From Nakamurella sp. A5-74 (lineage in GTDB: Bacteria > Actinomycetota > Actinomycetes > Mycobacteriales > Nakamurellaceae): 64,000 bases of DNA. The stretch lies in the NCBI RefSeq assembly GCF_040438885.1, contig NZ_CP159218.1:4464001-4528000 (forward strand), given 5' to 3'. The notes beneath the pieces are model-generated. The model saw only the letters and a program-made list of their open reading frames with translations. It was not told the DNA's origin and searched no databases. Positions within the stretch are counted from its first letter, which is position 1. Every line of letters begins with the position of its first letter. A program made the position numbers and the translations under genes. Positions 33,265 through 41,457 of the stretch are shown here, piece by piece.

Positions 33265-33956
33265 ACTACCTGACCAATGCTGCCAAACTCGAGATGCTCA
33301 AGGGCAGGCTCGTGGTCTCGTGTCAGGCATACCCCGGGGAACCCATGCGCCACTCCGACACCATGACCAGAGTGGCAAGAGCTTGTCTGATGGGTGGAGC
33401 CGCAGGCATCCGGGCACAAGGTCTCTCAGACCTGAACGCCATCCGCAAGATCACCGACAACCCCATCATCGGCCTGGTCAAGTCAGGCAACCGCGGCGTC
33501 TTCATCACCCCAACCCTTGAGTTGGCTCTCGCAGTCACGCAGACCGGTGCTGACATCGTCGCGATCGACGGGACCACACGGCCTCGACCCGACGGACTTT
33601 CCCTAACCGAGGTCGTCACACGTCTGCACGCCGACACCTCCGCGATGGTCATGGCGGACATCTCGACGCTGGAGGAAGCACTTAACGCTGTCGACGCCGG
33701 CGTCGATGTCATTGGAACCACATTGGCCGGATACACCCCCTACAGCAACAAGACCGACGGGCCTGACCTCGAGCTGCTTTCCGCCATAAAGAACTCCACC
33801 GGCACCCCGGTAGTAGCAGAAGGACGCATTCACACCCCTGAACAGGCAGCTAATGCGCTCCAGCTCGGTGCTCACAGCGTGGTCGTCGGTACAGCGATTA
33901 CCCACCCGAGCACCATCACCAGTTGGTTCGTCAACGCTCTTCCCAATCACCGGTAG
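33261..33956 (+). CDS. nanE: N-acylglucosamine-6-phosphate 2-epimerase
   Basis: A protein of 231 residues, the normal size. Diagnostic NanE motifs are LVVSCQAYPGEPMR, GAAGIRAQG, PIIGLVKSG (catalytic Lys), VAIDGTTRPRPDG, ADISTLEEALNA and VVAEGRIHTPEQAANAL. It converts ManNAc-6-phosphate to GlcNAc-6-phosphate in the cytoplasm. It is the last gene of the overlapping run, with an ATGA overlap at its start. nagA and nagB, needed to reach fructose-6-phosphate, are not in this window. Confidence 0.96.
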   Translation: MNYLTNAAKLEMLKGRLVVSCQAYPGEPMRHSDTMTRVARACLMGGAAGIRAQGLSDLNAIRKITDNPIIGLVKSGNRGVFITPTLELALAVTQTGADIVAIDGTTRPRPDGLSLTEVVTRLHADTSAMVMADISTLEEALNAVDAGVDVIGTTLAGYTPYSNKTDGPDLELLSAIKNSTGTPVVAEGRIHTPEQAANALQLGAHSVVVGTAITHPSTITSWFVNALPNHR

Positions 33957-34227
33957 GTGACGGAAAGGCCCCCAGGTCCTGACCGGAACGCTCTTCGGCC
34001 TGTACAACCTGCCTCTGCCCGTCACCTGATCGGCCACCAGGCACACCGGCAGCTTGCGCGACTAATGACGTCGGCGCCCTTCGCGTCAAGGATTCTCGTC
34101 ACCTCGCTCAGACAGAAGGACCCCACCGGGACTGTCATTCAGATGCCGCTGATCATCATCGCGACCCCACCCCTTGTGTCCAAGGTTCGCAGCAGGGTCT
34201 TGTCCCGCGTGTGGAAAGCAACCGATC
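33957..34227. other. Region after the nan operon without a gene
   Basis: AGGTGACGG (33955-33963) and CCGTCACCT (34019-34027) are perfect inverted repeats, but the 55-base gap makes a simple terminator unlikely. No convincing gene occurs on either strand. Confidence 0.4.
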
Positions 34228-34250
34228 GTTACCTTTACATCAGCGCCAAG

Positions 34251-34304
34251 TTGTAAAGCTTCCCGTGTACGCGCCAAATCTGAGGTTGCGTTACAACGTA
34301 AAGC
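34251..34304. other. Resolvase-site-like block, copy 1
   Basis: It contains TTGTAAAGC-TT-CCCGTGTA (34251-34269), then GTTGCGTTACAA (34285-34296) and GTAAAGC (34298-34304). The 19-base first part recurs at 36790-36808 with only two changes, and the GCGTTACA element also recurs. TGTAAAGC and GCGTTACA are near inverted copies of each other, as resolvase half-sites are. The spacing between elements differs from copy 2 (14 versus 24 bases). Confidence 0.55.
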
Positions 34305-34582
34305 GGACACGACTTCCGCGACACTTTCTCTCCTGTCACTCCCGTTCTCGGGATGGCCGGGTCGGGACTGTCTCGGTATGGGCCGGAGGTCTCCGAAGCG
34401 CCCCTACGCGCGGGGATGGGGAACAGGCGTAGTCATCCATGGCCACACTCCGCCTGCCGCGATCAGCGAGGCCCGAACCGGCCCCGCCCGTCCGGGTGAT
34501 GATTGGCTGACGCAATCTGGCAGGGTCGCACCATGACCGTCACCCTCGATGGCCACTACAGCCCGGTCTCGCAGAAACCGCG

Positions 34583-35086
34583 ATGACCGTCGGCGTCGTG
34601 GCGTGGCCCGACATCGAACTGTCGCGGGCCGTAACCGCGATCTGGCGCGCGGTGGCCGACGCTGGCTGCCCGTCCCTCGTCGGAACAGTGCAGATCCCCC
34701 ACCTCTCGTTCGTGGTGGCCGACTCGTTCAACGGCGACGCGGTAGCCAGAGCGTGCGGCGCGGTCCCCCGCGAGCCGATCCAGATCGACGCCGTCACCAT
34801 CGGTGTCTTCCCTGGCGGGATCGTCCACCTGGGCATCCGCCCGACAACCGCACTGCTCGAAGAGCACCGCCGCGTCCAGGCCGCCGCCGCGCCGTATCTC
34901 GTCGAACCGTGGCCGTATTTCGCACCCGACGAGTGGACGCCGCACATCACCATCGCCATGGGCCTGGACTCCGACCAAGTAAGCCGCGCCGTCAGTGCCA
35001 CCCTGACGTCGCTCCCTCTTAGCGGACACCTGGTTCGCGGCGGCATCGAGGACGGCGACACCGGCCACCGGATCCTGCTGCAGTGA
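34583..35086 (+). CDS. 2'-5' RNA ligase / 2H phosphoesterase family protein
   Basis: A protein of 167 residues with two H-x-[ST]-x motifs, PHLSF (about residue 40) and PHITI (about residue 115), the signature of the 2H superfamily. It is longer than and only distantly similar to the protein at 3054. It lies between the two resolvase-site-like blocks with the hydrolase at 35178 and so may be cargo. The start ATG 34583 is chosen because homology-like sequence begins there (MTVGVVAWPDIE). Substrate unknown. Confidence 0.8.
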   Translation: MTVGVVAWPDIELSRAVTAIWRAVADAGCPSLVGTVQIPHLSFVVADSFNGDAVARACGAVPREPIQIDAVTIGVFPGGIVHLGIRPTTALLEEHRRVQAAAAPYLVEPWPYFAPDEWTPHITIAMGLDSDQVSRAVSATLTSLPLSGHLVRGGIEDGDTGHRILLQ

Positions 35087-35177
35087 CCGCGCGAGCGAGA
35101 GTGCTTCTACCGAGTCCATTGCCGCAGGTGAGGACAGGCACGTGCGTTCGCACTGACCACCGTGCCAAGATCCAGGG

Positions 35178-36563
35178 ATGAGCGTGCGGGGGCAGAGCCG
35201 ACGATCCCGACCACTGGGTAGGACGGCGCACTGGATCGTTGCGACGGTGGTGCTGATATCCCTCGTCACCAGCTGCGACGGCGGTGCTGCCTCCGGACAG
35301 CCGTCACCGACACCCGCAAGTAGCACGATCACAACGACCGGAACGGTCACCAACACGGACGTGCAGCCCAACACGGTCCGGCTTCAAGCCACCCCATCGA
35401 CGGGGATGTACGACGTGCCCTTCATCAGCACCGTCAGCGGTCTCAGACCCGGCGAACAGGCAACACTTCGTCTGGACACCGCCGCTGCGGACGGCACCGA
35501 CTGGACATCCCAGGCGGAGTTCATCGCCGACGAACACGGAGGCTTCAACACCCGCCAAGTACCGTCCGCGGGCGACTACCGTGCCGCCGACCCGATGGGC
35601 CTGACAGAGACGCTGACGCCCGGCCGTCTCGGAGCAAGCTTCATCGGACCGACCCCGTTGGTGATGACCGAGAGCGTCCAGGTGGACGGTCGCACCGTCG
35701 CGACGACCACGCTCACCAGACTGCTGCCCAGCGGTGCCGGCGTCACCCGGACGCAGCTACGGCCGGCATCCGGCGGCCTCTACGCAGACATGTTCCAGCC
35801 CAAGCGGTCTGCCACGACATCGCGGACCGCGGTCCTGGTCATCGGTGGCTCCGAGGGCGGCAACGCCGGCTCATCGATCGTGGCCGCCGCGTTGGCATCC
35901 CGCGGCTACCCGGCGCTCTCACTGGCGTACTTCCACGAACCAGGACTCCCCACGAACCTCGAGCGCATACCACTGGAATACTTCCGGTCCGCGATCACCA
36001 AGCTCGCAGCGCAGCCCGGGGTCGACCCACATCGCATCGTGCTCTGGGGAGACTCCCGCGGCAGCGAGGCCGCGCTCCTCACCGCAGCCCACTTCCCCGA
36101 CCAGGTCCACGCAGTGATCGCCTCCGTGCCGGGCGCCGAAGCAACCCCCGGGCTACCGGACCGATCAGCCCCCGCCTGGACGCTCAGCGAACAGCCCGTT
36201 CCGACCGCCCCCGCCGCCGACTCCCTGAAACAGTCATCGACGAGCCCGGCCACCATCCCGGTCGAGAACATCACCGGCCCGATCCTGCTCATCTGCGGCG
36301 GGCATGACGAGGTGTGGTCCTCCTGCCCCAACAGCACGACGATCAACGCACGCCTGACGGAGCACGATCGCACCCCGGCACAGCTCCTGAACTACCCGGA
36401 CGCAGGCCACCTCGTCGGGTTCGCGGCGCCGTACATACCGTCCACTGCTACGAGCGCCACCACCGCCGACGGGCAGAACCTCCTCACCGGCGGTAGCTAC
36501 CAGGCGGACCAAGCCGCACGAGCCGACGCCTGGCCGAAGATCCTGGCATTCCTGTCGTCCTGA
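35178..36563 (+). CDS. Acyl-CoA thioester hydrolase/BAAT-like lipoprotein hydrolase
   Basis: A protein of 461 residues. An N-terminal signal with lipobox LVTSC (Cys33) predicts surface anchoring. Residues about 60-190 match the thioesterase/BAAT N-terminal beta domain, and about 215-460 the alpha/beta-hydrolase BAAT C domain. The catalytic triad can be placed as Ser293 (LWGDSRGSEA), Asp377 (CGGHDEVW) and His411 (DAGHLVGF). In BAAT proper the nucleophile is Cys; here it is Ser, as in acyl-CoA thioesterases. An exported enzyme is unlikely to see acyl-CoA, so an ester or beta-lactam-like substrate is possible; this is unresolved. Confidence 0.85.
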   Translation: MSVRGQSRRSRPLGRTAHWIVATVVLISLVTSCDGGAASGQPSPTPASSTITTTGTVTNTDVQPNTVRLQATPSTGMYDVPFISTVSGLRPGEQATLRLDTAAADGTDWTSQAEFIADEHGGFNTRQVPSAGDYRAADPMGLTETLTPGRLGASFIGPTPLVMTESVQVDGRTVATTTLTRLLPSGAGVTRTQLRPASGGLYADMFQPKRSATTSRTAVLVIGGSEGGNAGSSIVAAALASRGYPALSLAYFHEPGLPTNLERIPLEYFRSAITKLAAQPGVDPHRIVLWGDSRGSEAALLTAAHFPDQVHAVIASVPGAEATPGLPDRSAPAWTLSEQPVPTAPAADSLKQSSTSPATIPVENITGPILLICGGHDEVWSSCPNSTTINARLTEHDRTPAQLLNYPDAGHLVGFAAPYIPSTATSATTADGQNLLTGGSYQADQAARADAWPKILAFLSS

Positions 36564-36748
36564 CGCCAGCGATTCCGAACTCCCCAGTTGCCTCGGACAC
36601 CTCAACTCCAGAACCGCTTCCCCCTCGGTCAACTGATCTAGGGGCAGACCCGATGGGTCCGCCCCCACATCGGTTGACCGTCGGGGTGGACGGTTCAGAC
36701 CGCGGTGGACGACACCGCTCATGCTCGCCTGTCCGCGAACGATCGTTC

Positions 36749-36844
36749 GCGTTACAACCTGGCCCGCCACCCGTCGCAGCAGGTCGAGTTTGTAAAGCAA
36801 CCCGTGTAGACACCTATGTCACGCGCTTGGGGGTTTGCGTTACA
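36749..36844. other. Resolvase-site-like block, copy 2, upstream of the resolvase gene
   Basis: Elements: GCGTTACAA (36749-36757), TTGTAAAGC-AA-CCCGTGTA (36790-36808), and GTTTGCGTTACA (36833-36844). It directly precedes the resolvase start at 36853, the usual position of res relative to a resolvase gene. It is a direct repeat of the block at 34251-34304, about 2.5 kb away. Confidence 0.6.
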
Positions 36845-36852
36845 GTCCGGGC

Positions 36853-37455
36853 TTGCGCATCGGCTACGGCAGGGTCTCCACCCGCGACCAACACCCCGAA
36901 GCGCAACACGACGCCCTCACCGCCGCCGGCTGCGACCAGATCTTCATCGACCACGCCTCCGGCAAACTCGCCCGCCGACCCCAGCTCGAGCAAGCCCTCG
37001 CCGTCGCCGGCCGCCAGGGCGACCAGCTCGTCATCACCAAGCTCGACCGGCTCGGCCGATCCCTCGAACACCTCATCGACCTGTCCCACGACCTGAACAC
37101 CCGCGCGGTCGACCTGGTCGTCCTCGATCAAGGCATCGACACCTCCACCGCCGTCGGCCGAATGTCCTTCCACATCCTCGGCTCCATCGCCGAATACGAA
37201 CACGCCCTCATGCCCGAACGCACCCACGACGGCCTCGCCGCCGCCCGGGCTCGCGGCCGCACCGGCGGCCAGAAACCCAAGCTCGGCACCCGCCAGGCCC
37301 GGGTGGCCCGGCAGATGTACGAGGAGATGGTCGAGAAGGGCCGGCACCGCTCCACCGTCGCCCAGATCGCCACCGAGTTCGGCGTCGCCCGACCCACCAT
37401 TTGCCGCTACCTCGACGCGGCACCCACCGAATTGGAGGCCGCAGCGTCGTCCTGA
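36853..37455 (+). CDS. Serine recombinase (resolvase/invertase family)
   Basis: A protein of 200 residues with a TTG start, giving the classical opening MRIGYGRVSTRDQHPEAQ with nucleophile Ser9. Further motifs are FIDHASGKLARRPQLEQAL, LVITKLDRLGRSLEHLI and HILGSIAEYEHALMPERT, then a C-terminal Hin-type HTH (STVAQIATEFGVARPTICRYL). The size fits a resolvase or invertase, not a large integrase. A longer TTG start at 36835 would lie inside the site-like block and is less likely. No transposase of the Tn3 type is next to it, so it is an orphan resolvase, perhaps acting on the repeated blocks. Confidence 0.92.
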   Translation: MRIGYGRVSTRDQHPEAQHDALTAAGCDQIFIDHASGKLARRPQLEQALAVAGRQGDQLVITKLDRLGRSLEHLIDLSHDLNTRAVDLVVLDQGIDTSTAVGRMSFHILGSIAEYEHALMPERTHDGLAAARARGRTGGQKPKLGTRQARVARQMYEEMVEKGRHRSTVAQIATEFGVARPTICRYLDAAPTELEAAASS

Positions 37456-37482
37456 GGTGCCGTACAACCAGTCAGGCGCGCG

Positions 37483-37689
37483 TCACTGTGCGCAGCACTC
37501 GCACGACCCGTCGCAGCCCGAGGTTTCCACCACCGCAACGGGAATTGCAGCCATGGGCGAACAGCAGGAATCGCCCTTCCACGCGTCGCGGCCCTCTCTG
37601 ACCGCCACAGCAGAGATGACGAGAGCGACGATCGGATCAGCCCAGGACCAGCCCAACAGCGAGTTCAGCAGCAGCCCGGTGGCGCACAC
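37483..37689 (-). pseudogene. Cation diffusion facilitator transporter, C-terminal fragment
   Basis: The frame encodes [38 protein letters not shown], which matches the last membrane segment and tail of a CDF-family metal exporter, including the conserved WADP. A Cys-rich tail (CDGSCECC) could bind metal. The full protein would need about 150-200 more residues upstream (higher coordinates), but the frame breaks near 37700 and the MFS gene begins its end at 37738. It is therefore a remnant left by rearrangement. Confidence 0.7.
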
Positions 37690-37737
37690 CCGCCTACCCC
37701 TGATGATCGGGTGCCCCTCGCCGCGTGGAGCCCGGGA

Positions 37738-39027
37738 TCAGGCGATCGGGGTGTCGGCAGGTGCGGTCAGCCGTCGGAGCACCGTCCACAAGACGAGGAG
37801 GGCGACGGTGTTGGCGGCGATGATCAGCCAGATGACGGCGGTGATGCTGTGGTCGTACACCAGGCCCAGGACGCCGCCGGCGACGAGCAGGCCCAGCCCG
37901 CGGACCAGAGCCAGCCAACCGAAGGCAGCCGCGCGGGCGTTCGACGGAACGAGTTGGGTGACGACAACTTTGATGGTGGAGTCCAGGATGCCGTTGACGA
38001 TGCCCCAGATGGCCACCCCGACCCAGACCAGCGCCGGGGTGTTGGTGAAGGCGACAGCAGCAAACGATGCTGCGACGGGGACCAGCAGCAACACCCGCGG
38101 TCCGTTCCGGTCGTAGATCCGTCCCACCACCAGGCCGCTGATCCCATCGACCAGCATGGCCAGCGCGAACAGCACCGGGATCGCCGCCTCGGTGAGTAGC
38201 CCCCTGGTCTGGGCGTGAAAGGCCAGCAGGGGAAAGGAGGCGATGCCGCAGGACAACACCGCAACGGCGGCGATGTAGCGCCACACCAGCGCAGGAAGTA
38301 CCGGTCGTTGATACTTCGCCGGGTCCGCGGTGTCTGTGCCGGCCGAGGTCGAGGTCGAGGTCGAGGTCGAGGTCGGTGCAGGGTTGGCCGATTGTTCGTA
38401 GGCGGCGGGGTCCGGTACGCGGCGCCGCAACCACAGCAGCAGCACCAGCACCAGCACACCCGGGACGATGAGCACGCCGAAGGCGAGCCGATAGTCACCC
38501 TGGCGCCAGGACAACACTGCTGCCAGCAGCAGCGGTCCGACGACGGCGCCGAATTGATCCATCGCCTGGTGCACACCGAACGCGGTTCCGCGGCCGGTCC
38601 GGGTGGAGGCGTGCGAGAGCAGCGTGTCCTTGGCCGGCGATCTGACGGCCTTGCCCAGCCTTTCGGTGGCGTAGAGCACCAGGGCCGGGGCCAGCAGATG
38701 GGTGACGCCGATCAGCGGGACGCTGAGCACGGTGAGCGCATATCCGGTGATGGTCCACGCCCAGTAGTGCCGACTGCGGGCCACCAGGTACCCGGAGATC
38801 ACCCGCAGGCCGTAGCCGATGAACTCGCCGGCGCCGGCGACCACGCCGACGATGGTGGCCGATGCTCCCAGGGTCGCCAGATACGGACCGATGATGCTGC
38901 GAGCACCCTCGTACACCATGTCGGCCAGCAGACTGACCAGGCCGAAGGACAACACGAAATGCCACGGCCGCAGCCCAGGTTCGTTCCCGGTCGGAACCCC
39001 GGCACTTCTCATCGCTGACATACCCAC
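37738..39027 (-). CDS. MFS transporter
   Basis: A protein of 429 residues with about 12 hydrophobic segments in two halves. The first half has DMVYEGARSIIGPYLATLGAS and RLGKAVRSPAKDTLLSHAS, resembling a subgroup of MFS efflux proteins often found in actinobacteria and archaea. The central cytoplasmic loop holds a (Thr-Ser)5 tract encoded by five GAGGTC units. The start at 39027 (or Met at residue 6) precedes GLRPWHFVLSFG. It is convergent with the resolvase. The substrate is not predictable. Confidence 0.85.
   Translation of the reverse strand: MGMSAMRSAGVPTGNEPGLRPWHFVLSFGLVSLLADMVYEGARSIIGPYLATLGASATIVGVVAGAGEFIGYGLRVISGYLVARSRHYWAWTITGYALTVLSVPLIGVTHLLAPALVLYATERLGKAVRSPAKDTLLSHASTRTGRGTAFGVHQAMDQFGAVVGPLLLAAVLSWRQGDYRLAFGVLIVPGVLVLVLLLWLRRRVPDPAAYEQSANPAPTSTSTSTSTSAGTDTADPAKYQRPVLPALVWRYIAAVAVLSCGIASFPLLAFHAQTRGLLTEAAIPVLFALAMLVDGISGLVVGRIYDRNGPRVLLLVPVAASFAAVAFTNTPALVWVGVAIWGIVNGILDSTIKVVVTQLVPSNARAAAFGWLALVRGLGLLVAGGVLGLVYDHSITAVIWLIIAANTVALLVLWTVLRRLTAPADTPIA
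38345..38374. repeat. Hexanucleotide repeat (GAGGTC)5 within the MFS gene
   Basis: Five perfect 6-bp units encode a Ser/Thr run in the central loop of the transporter. Because the unit is a multiple of three, copy-number change would alter loop length without breaking the frame. Confidence 0.85.
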
Positions 39028-39164
39028 CCTCGGGATGCTGCACGGTAACCAACCTGGAGCCAGTGGCGTGGTTCGTCACGGTACCGGTCAGGAGGGGTCC
39101 GCCTGCGGTCCGAAAGTGGTGCACCCCATCCAGCCGCTCATCATTCACCGGATGAGCACGCACA

Positions 39165-40235
39165 TCAGGATGATCGGTATACGGCGTCGTGCAGACGATG
39201 GACCTCCGAGCGTTCCGCCTCCCTGACCGTTCTGGCCAGCGGGCGCTGGCCACCGCCCGCGCCATCGGTCGGATCGCCCAACCGATGCAGGACTGCCGCG
39301 GCGTCCACCGCCCCCGCTTCGGCCCACCGCGGCACCGTCAGCACCGGGCGCTGGTCCGCCCAGCAGCCCAGCTGGGGCGCGATGACGGCGGTACCGACGT
39401 CCGCGCAGGCCTCGACCCAACCCGAGTGGGTCCCCCAGCGGTACGGCAGCAGCAGCGCATCCAGCGACGACAACCACCGCCAGAGCTGCTCGTCAGGAAC
39501 CCCGGGTGCGACGACATCCAACCGCCAGCGGCCCTCCTGTGCGCCTGACAGCAGCCTCGCCCCCGCTGCCTTCCGCTCCCCGTCGTCACGGCCTCGGCCG
39601 TCGAAGAGCTGCTGCGAGACCCTTACGGTCGGCGTCGGTCCCGGCCACCCGTCCAGGAAGTCGAGTACTGCCGCGGTGTCGATGTTCGCCCGGAGGGCGC
39701 CCAGCGAAACGCCGATCTGCGGCGCGTCGAGCGAGCGCGGTGCGGCCCTGGTCCCGACCAGCTCGAGCGGAAGCAGGTGCGGGTGCTGGATGACGACGGC
39801 CTCGACTCCCCACCGCTGCCGCAGCACGGACGCGGCCGCCGAGGTCAGGGTGACGATGCGATCAGCGGCGTCGAGCGCCGCCCGCAGGTTGTCGTGGTGG
39901 CGGGTCTGGTCCGTCAGGTGCGGGTTGTCGATGTCGTGGACGGTGACGACGAGCAGCGCGCCCGCAGTGTGCACCGCTGCTGACCAGGCAGTGACCTCCG
40001 CCGGGCTCAGATGTTCGTACCCGAAGTGCAGGTGGACCACGTCGAAGGTCCCCGCGTGTGCCTGCTGCCAGGCGGGATCCAGCACCACGCTCGGATGCCA
40101 GCTCCCCGGGACGACCGGCGGAGTGGGATCGGGCAGGGTGCTGAAGAGCGCAGCGCGCTCGGCGACCGGCTCCAGATGGCGGACGTAGGCGTGCTCGCCA
40201 GGGACGTGCAGCACCCGGAGCCGAGGTTGCGTCAT
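39165..40235 (-). CDS. Glycosyltransferase, GT4-like
   Basis: A protein of 356 residues from ATG 40235 (MTQPRLRVLHVPGEHAYVRHL). The N-domain has FDVVHLHFGYEHLSP and VVTVHDIDNPHLTDQ, as in GT-B enzymes of the GT4 type, and the C-domain has LDALLLPYRWGTHSGWVEACADVGTAVIAPQLG, which corresponds to the nucleotide-sugar binding E-x7-E-like region, though with a modified pattern. It is divergent from the glycosyltransferase at 40363 across a 127-base promoter region. The role in surface glycan assembly is inferred from neighbours. Confidence 0.75.
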   Translation of the reverse strand: MTQPRLRVLHVPGEHAYVRHLEPVAERAALFSTLPDPTPPVVPGSWHPSVVLDPAWQQAHAGTFDVVHLHFGYEHLSPAEVTAWSAAVHTAGALLVVTVHDIDNPHLTDQTRHHDNLRAALDAADRIVTLTSAAASVLRQRWGVEAVVIQHPHLLPLELVGTRAAPRSLDAPQIGVSLGALRANIDTAAVLDFLDGWPGPTPTVRVSQQLFDGRGRDDGERKAAGARLLSGAQEGRWRLDVVAPGVPDEQLWRWLSSLDALLLPYRWGTHSGWVEACADVGTAVIAPQLGCWADQRPVLTVPRWAEAGAVDAAAVLHRLGDPTDGAGGGQRPLARTVREAERSEVHRLHDAVYRSS

Positions 40236-40362
40236 CGCCGTCGGCTCGGGGAACCGGTCGACCACCAGACCACCCACTTGTCGTCAGGGACACCATCGCC
40301 GGCCGGGACACAGCGCCCCACCGACCGGTTCCCCGACAGCGTCCACGGAAACGGGTACCCGG

Positions 40363-41457
40363 ATGACCGCACCGACCGCGCCCGCGGCGCTGCACCTGGT
40401 GTTCGGACCACCCGAGCACGGCGTCACCCGGCACGCTCTCGAACTCGCCGCCGCGGCGGGCGAGCCGATCTGCCATCTCGATCGTCCGGCACCGCCCACC
40501 CTCGGGGCCGTGCTGCAGGCGCTGTCCCAGGAGGCGCTGCCGTCCGGAACCCCCGTCCACCTGCACGTCACCGATCGGCTGCTGGGTGCGACCCCGGCGG
40601 ACGCCGCGGCGCTGGTCGAGGGCCTGGCCGCCGTGCATCCGATCAGCGTCACCCTGCACGACCTGCCGCAACCCTCCGACGGTCCCGAACGGTTCGCGCG
40701 CCGCGCAGCGGCCTACCACCGGATCGCCGTAGCCGCGATCTCGGTCCAGGTGTCCAGCCGTCACGAACGGGCGCTGCTGGCCGCCATCGCGCCGGCGGTG
40801 CGGACAGTCGTGGTGCCGTTGCCGGTGCCCGGACGCCCTGCCGCGCGGCGATCAGCCGCGGCTGCGGCCGTCCGGACGGCACCCACCGTCGGCATCCTCG
40901 GGTACCTGTATCCGGGCAAGGGTCACGCGGAGGTGCTGGCCGTGCTCGATCAGCTGGGCCGGGACGAAGTCGGTCTGGTGGCTCTGGGGGGCCCGTCCGC
41001 GGGACACGACTGGCTCGTGGACGACCTGCGGCACCGGGCGGGCGGCCGCGCCCTCGAGATCACCGGCTACCTGGACGACGAGGAGCTGGACCGTCGGATC
41101 TCGGCCGTCACCGTGCCCGTGGTCGCACCGAGCCACGTCTCGGCCTCCGGCTCGCTGCATCGGTGGATCGGCTGCGGCCGCCGTCCGGTGACGCTCGACA
41201 ACCCGTACACCCGGGAGGTCGCGGAGCTGCTGCCGGGAAGCCTCGTCCTGACGGACGATCTGTCGTCGGCGATCGCCGCGGCACTGCTGAGACCCGCGAC
41301 GACCTGGTGTGATGCCTTGCGGCCCAGCGGATTCGAGCGGGCGGGTTGTGCTGCGGCCGCTGCCGCCCAGTCGTCGGCGATCCGGTCGGCAGCGCTCCGG
41401 TCGGCGACGCTCCGGTCGGCGGCGCTCCGGTCGGCGGCGCTCCGGGCGCTCCGGTGA
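40363..41457 (+). CDS. Glycosyltransferase-like protein with C-terminal pentapeptide repeat tail
   Basis: A protein of 364 residues. It shows a GT-B-like second domain: VGILGYLYPGKGHAEVLAVL (the donor-binding strand-loop), LEITGYLDDEELDRRIS and VPVVAPSHVSASGSLHRWIGCGRRPV. The first domain (HLVFGPPEHGVTRHAL, HPISVTLHDLPQ) is typical of GT4 relatives. The final 25 residues are SAALR-type repeats written by a 15-bp tandem repeat and are unlikely to be catalytic. It overlaps the next gene by GTGA at 41454-41457. Confidence 0.72.
   Translation: MTAPTAPAALHLVFGPPEHGVTRHALELAAAAGEPICHLDRPAPPTLGAVLQALSQEALPSGTPVHLHVTDRLLGATPADAAALVEGLAAVHPISVTLHDLPQPSDGPERFARRAAAYHRIAVAAISVQVSSRHERALLAAIAPAVRTVVVPLPVPGRPAARRSAAAAAVRTAPTVGILGYLYPGKGHAEVLAVLDQLGRDEVGLVALGGPSAGHDWLVDDLRHRAGGRALEITGYLDDEELDRRISAVTVPVVAPSHVSASGSLHRWIGCGRRPVTLDNPYTREVAELLPGSLVLTDDLSSAIAAALLRPATTWCDALRPSGFERAGCAAAAAAQSSAIRSAALRSATLRSAALRSAALRALR
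41381..41440. repeat. 15-bp coding tandem repeat at the junction of two glycosyltransferase genes
   Basis: Four units of TCCGGTCGGCxxCGC occur at 41381, 41396, 41411 and 41426, with a shortened fifth leading into the GTGA overlap. The unit is in phase with the upstream gene, so its protein tail varies by five residues per unit. Confidence 0.85.

Noticed and set aside
33955-34027. AGGTGACGG/CCGTCACCT inverted repeat as terminator of the nan operon
   Set aside because: The loop would be 55 bases, too long for an intrinsic terminator, so it was left as a note.
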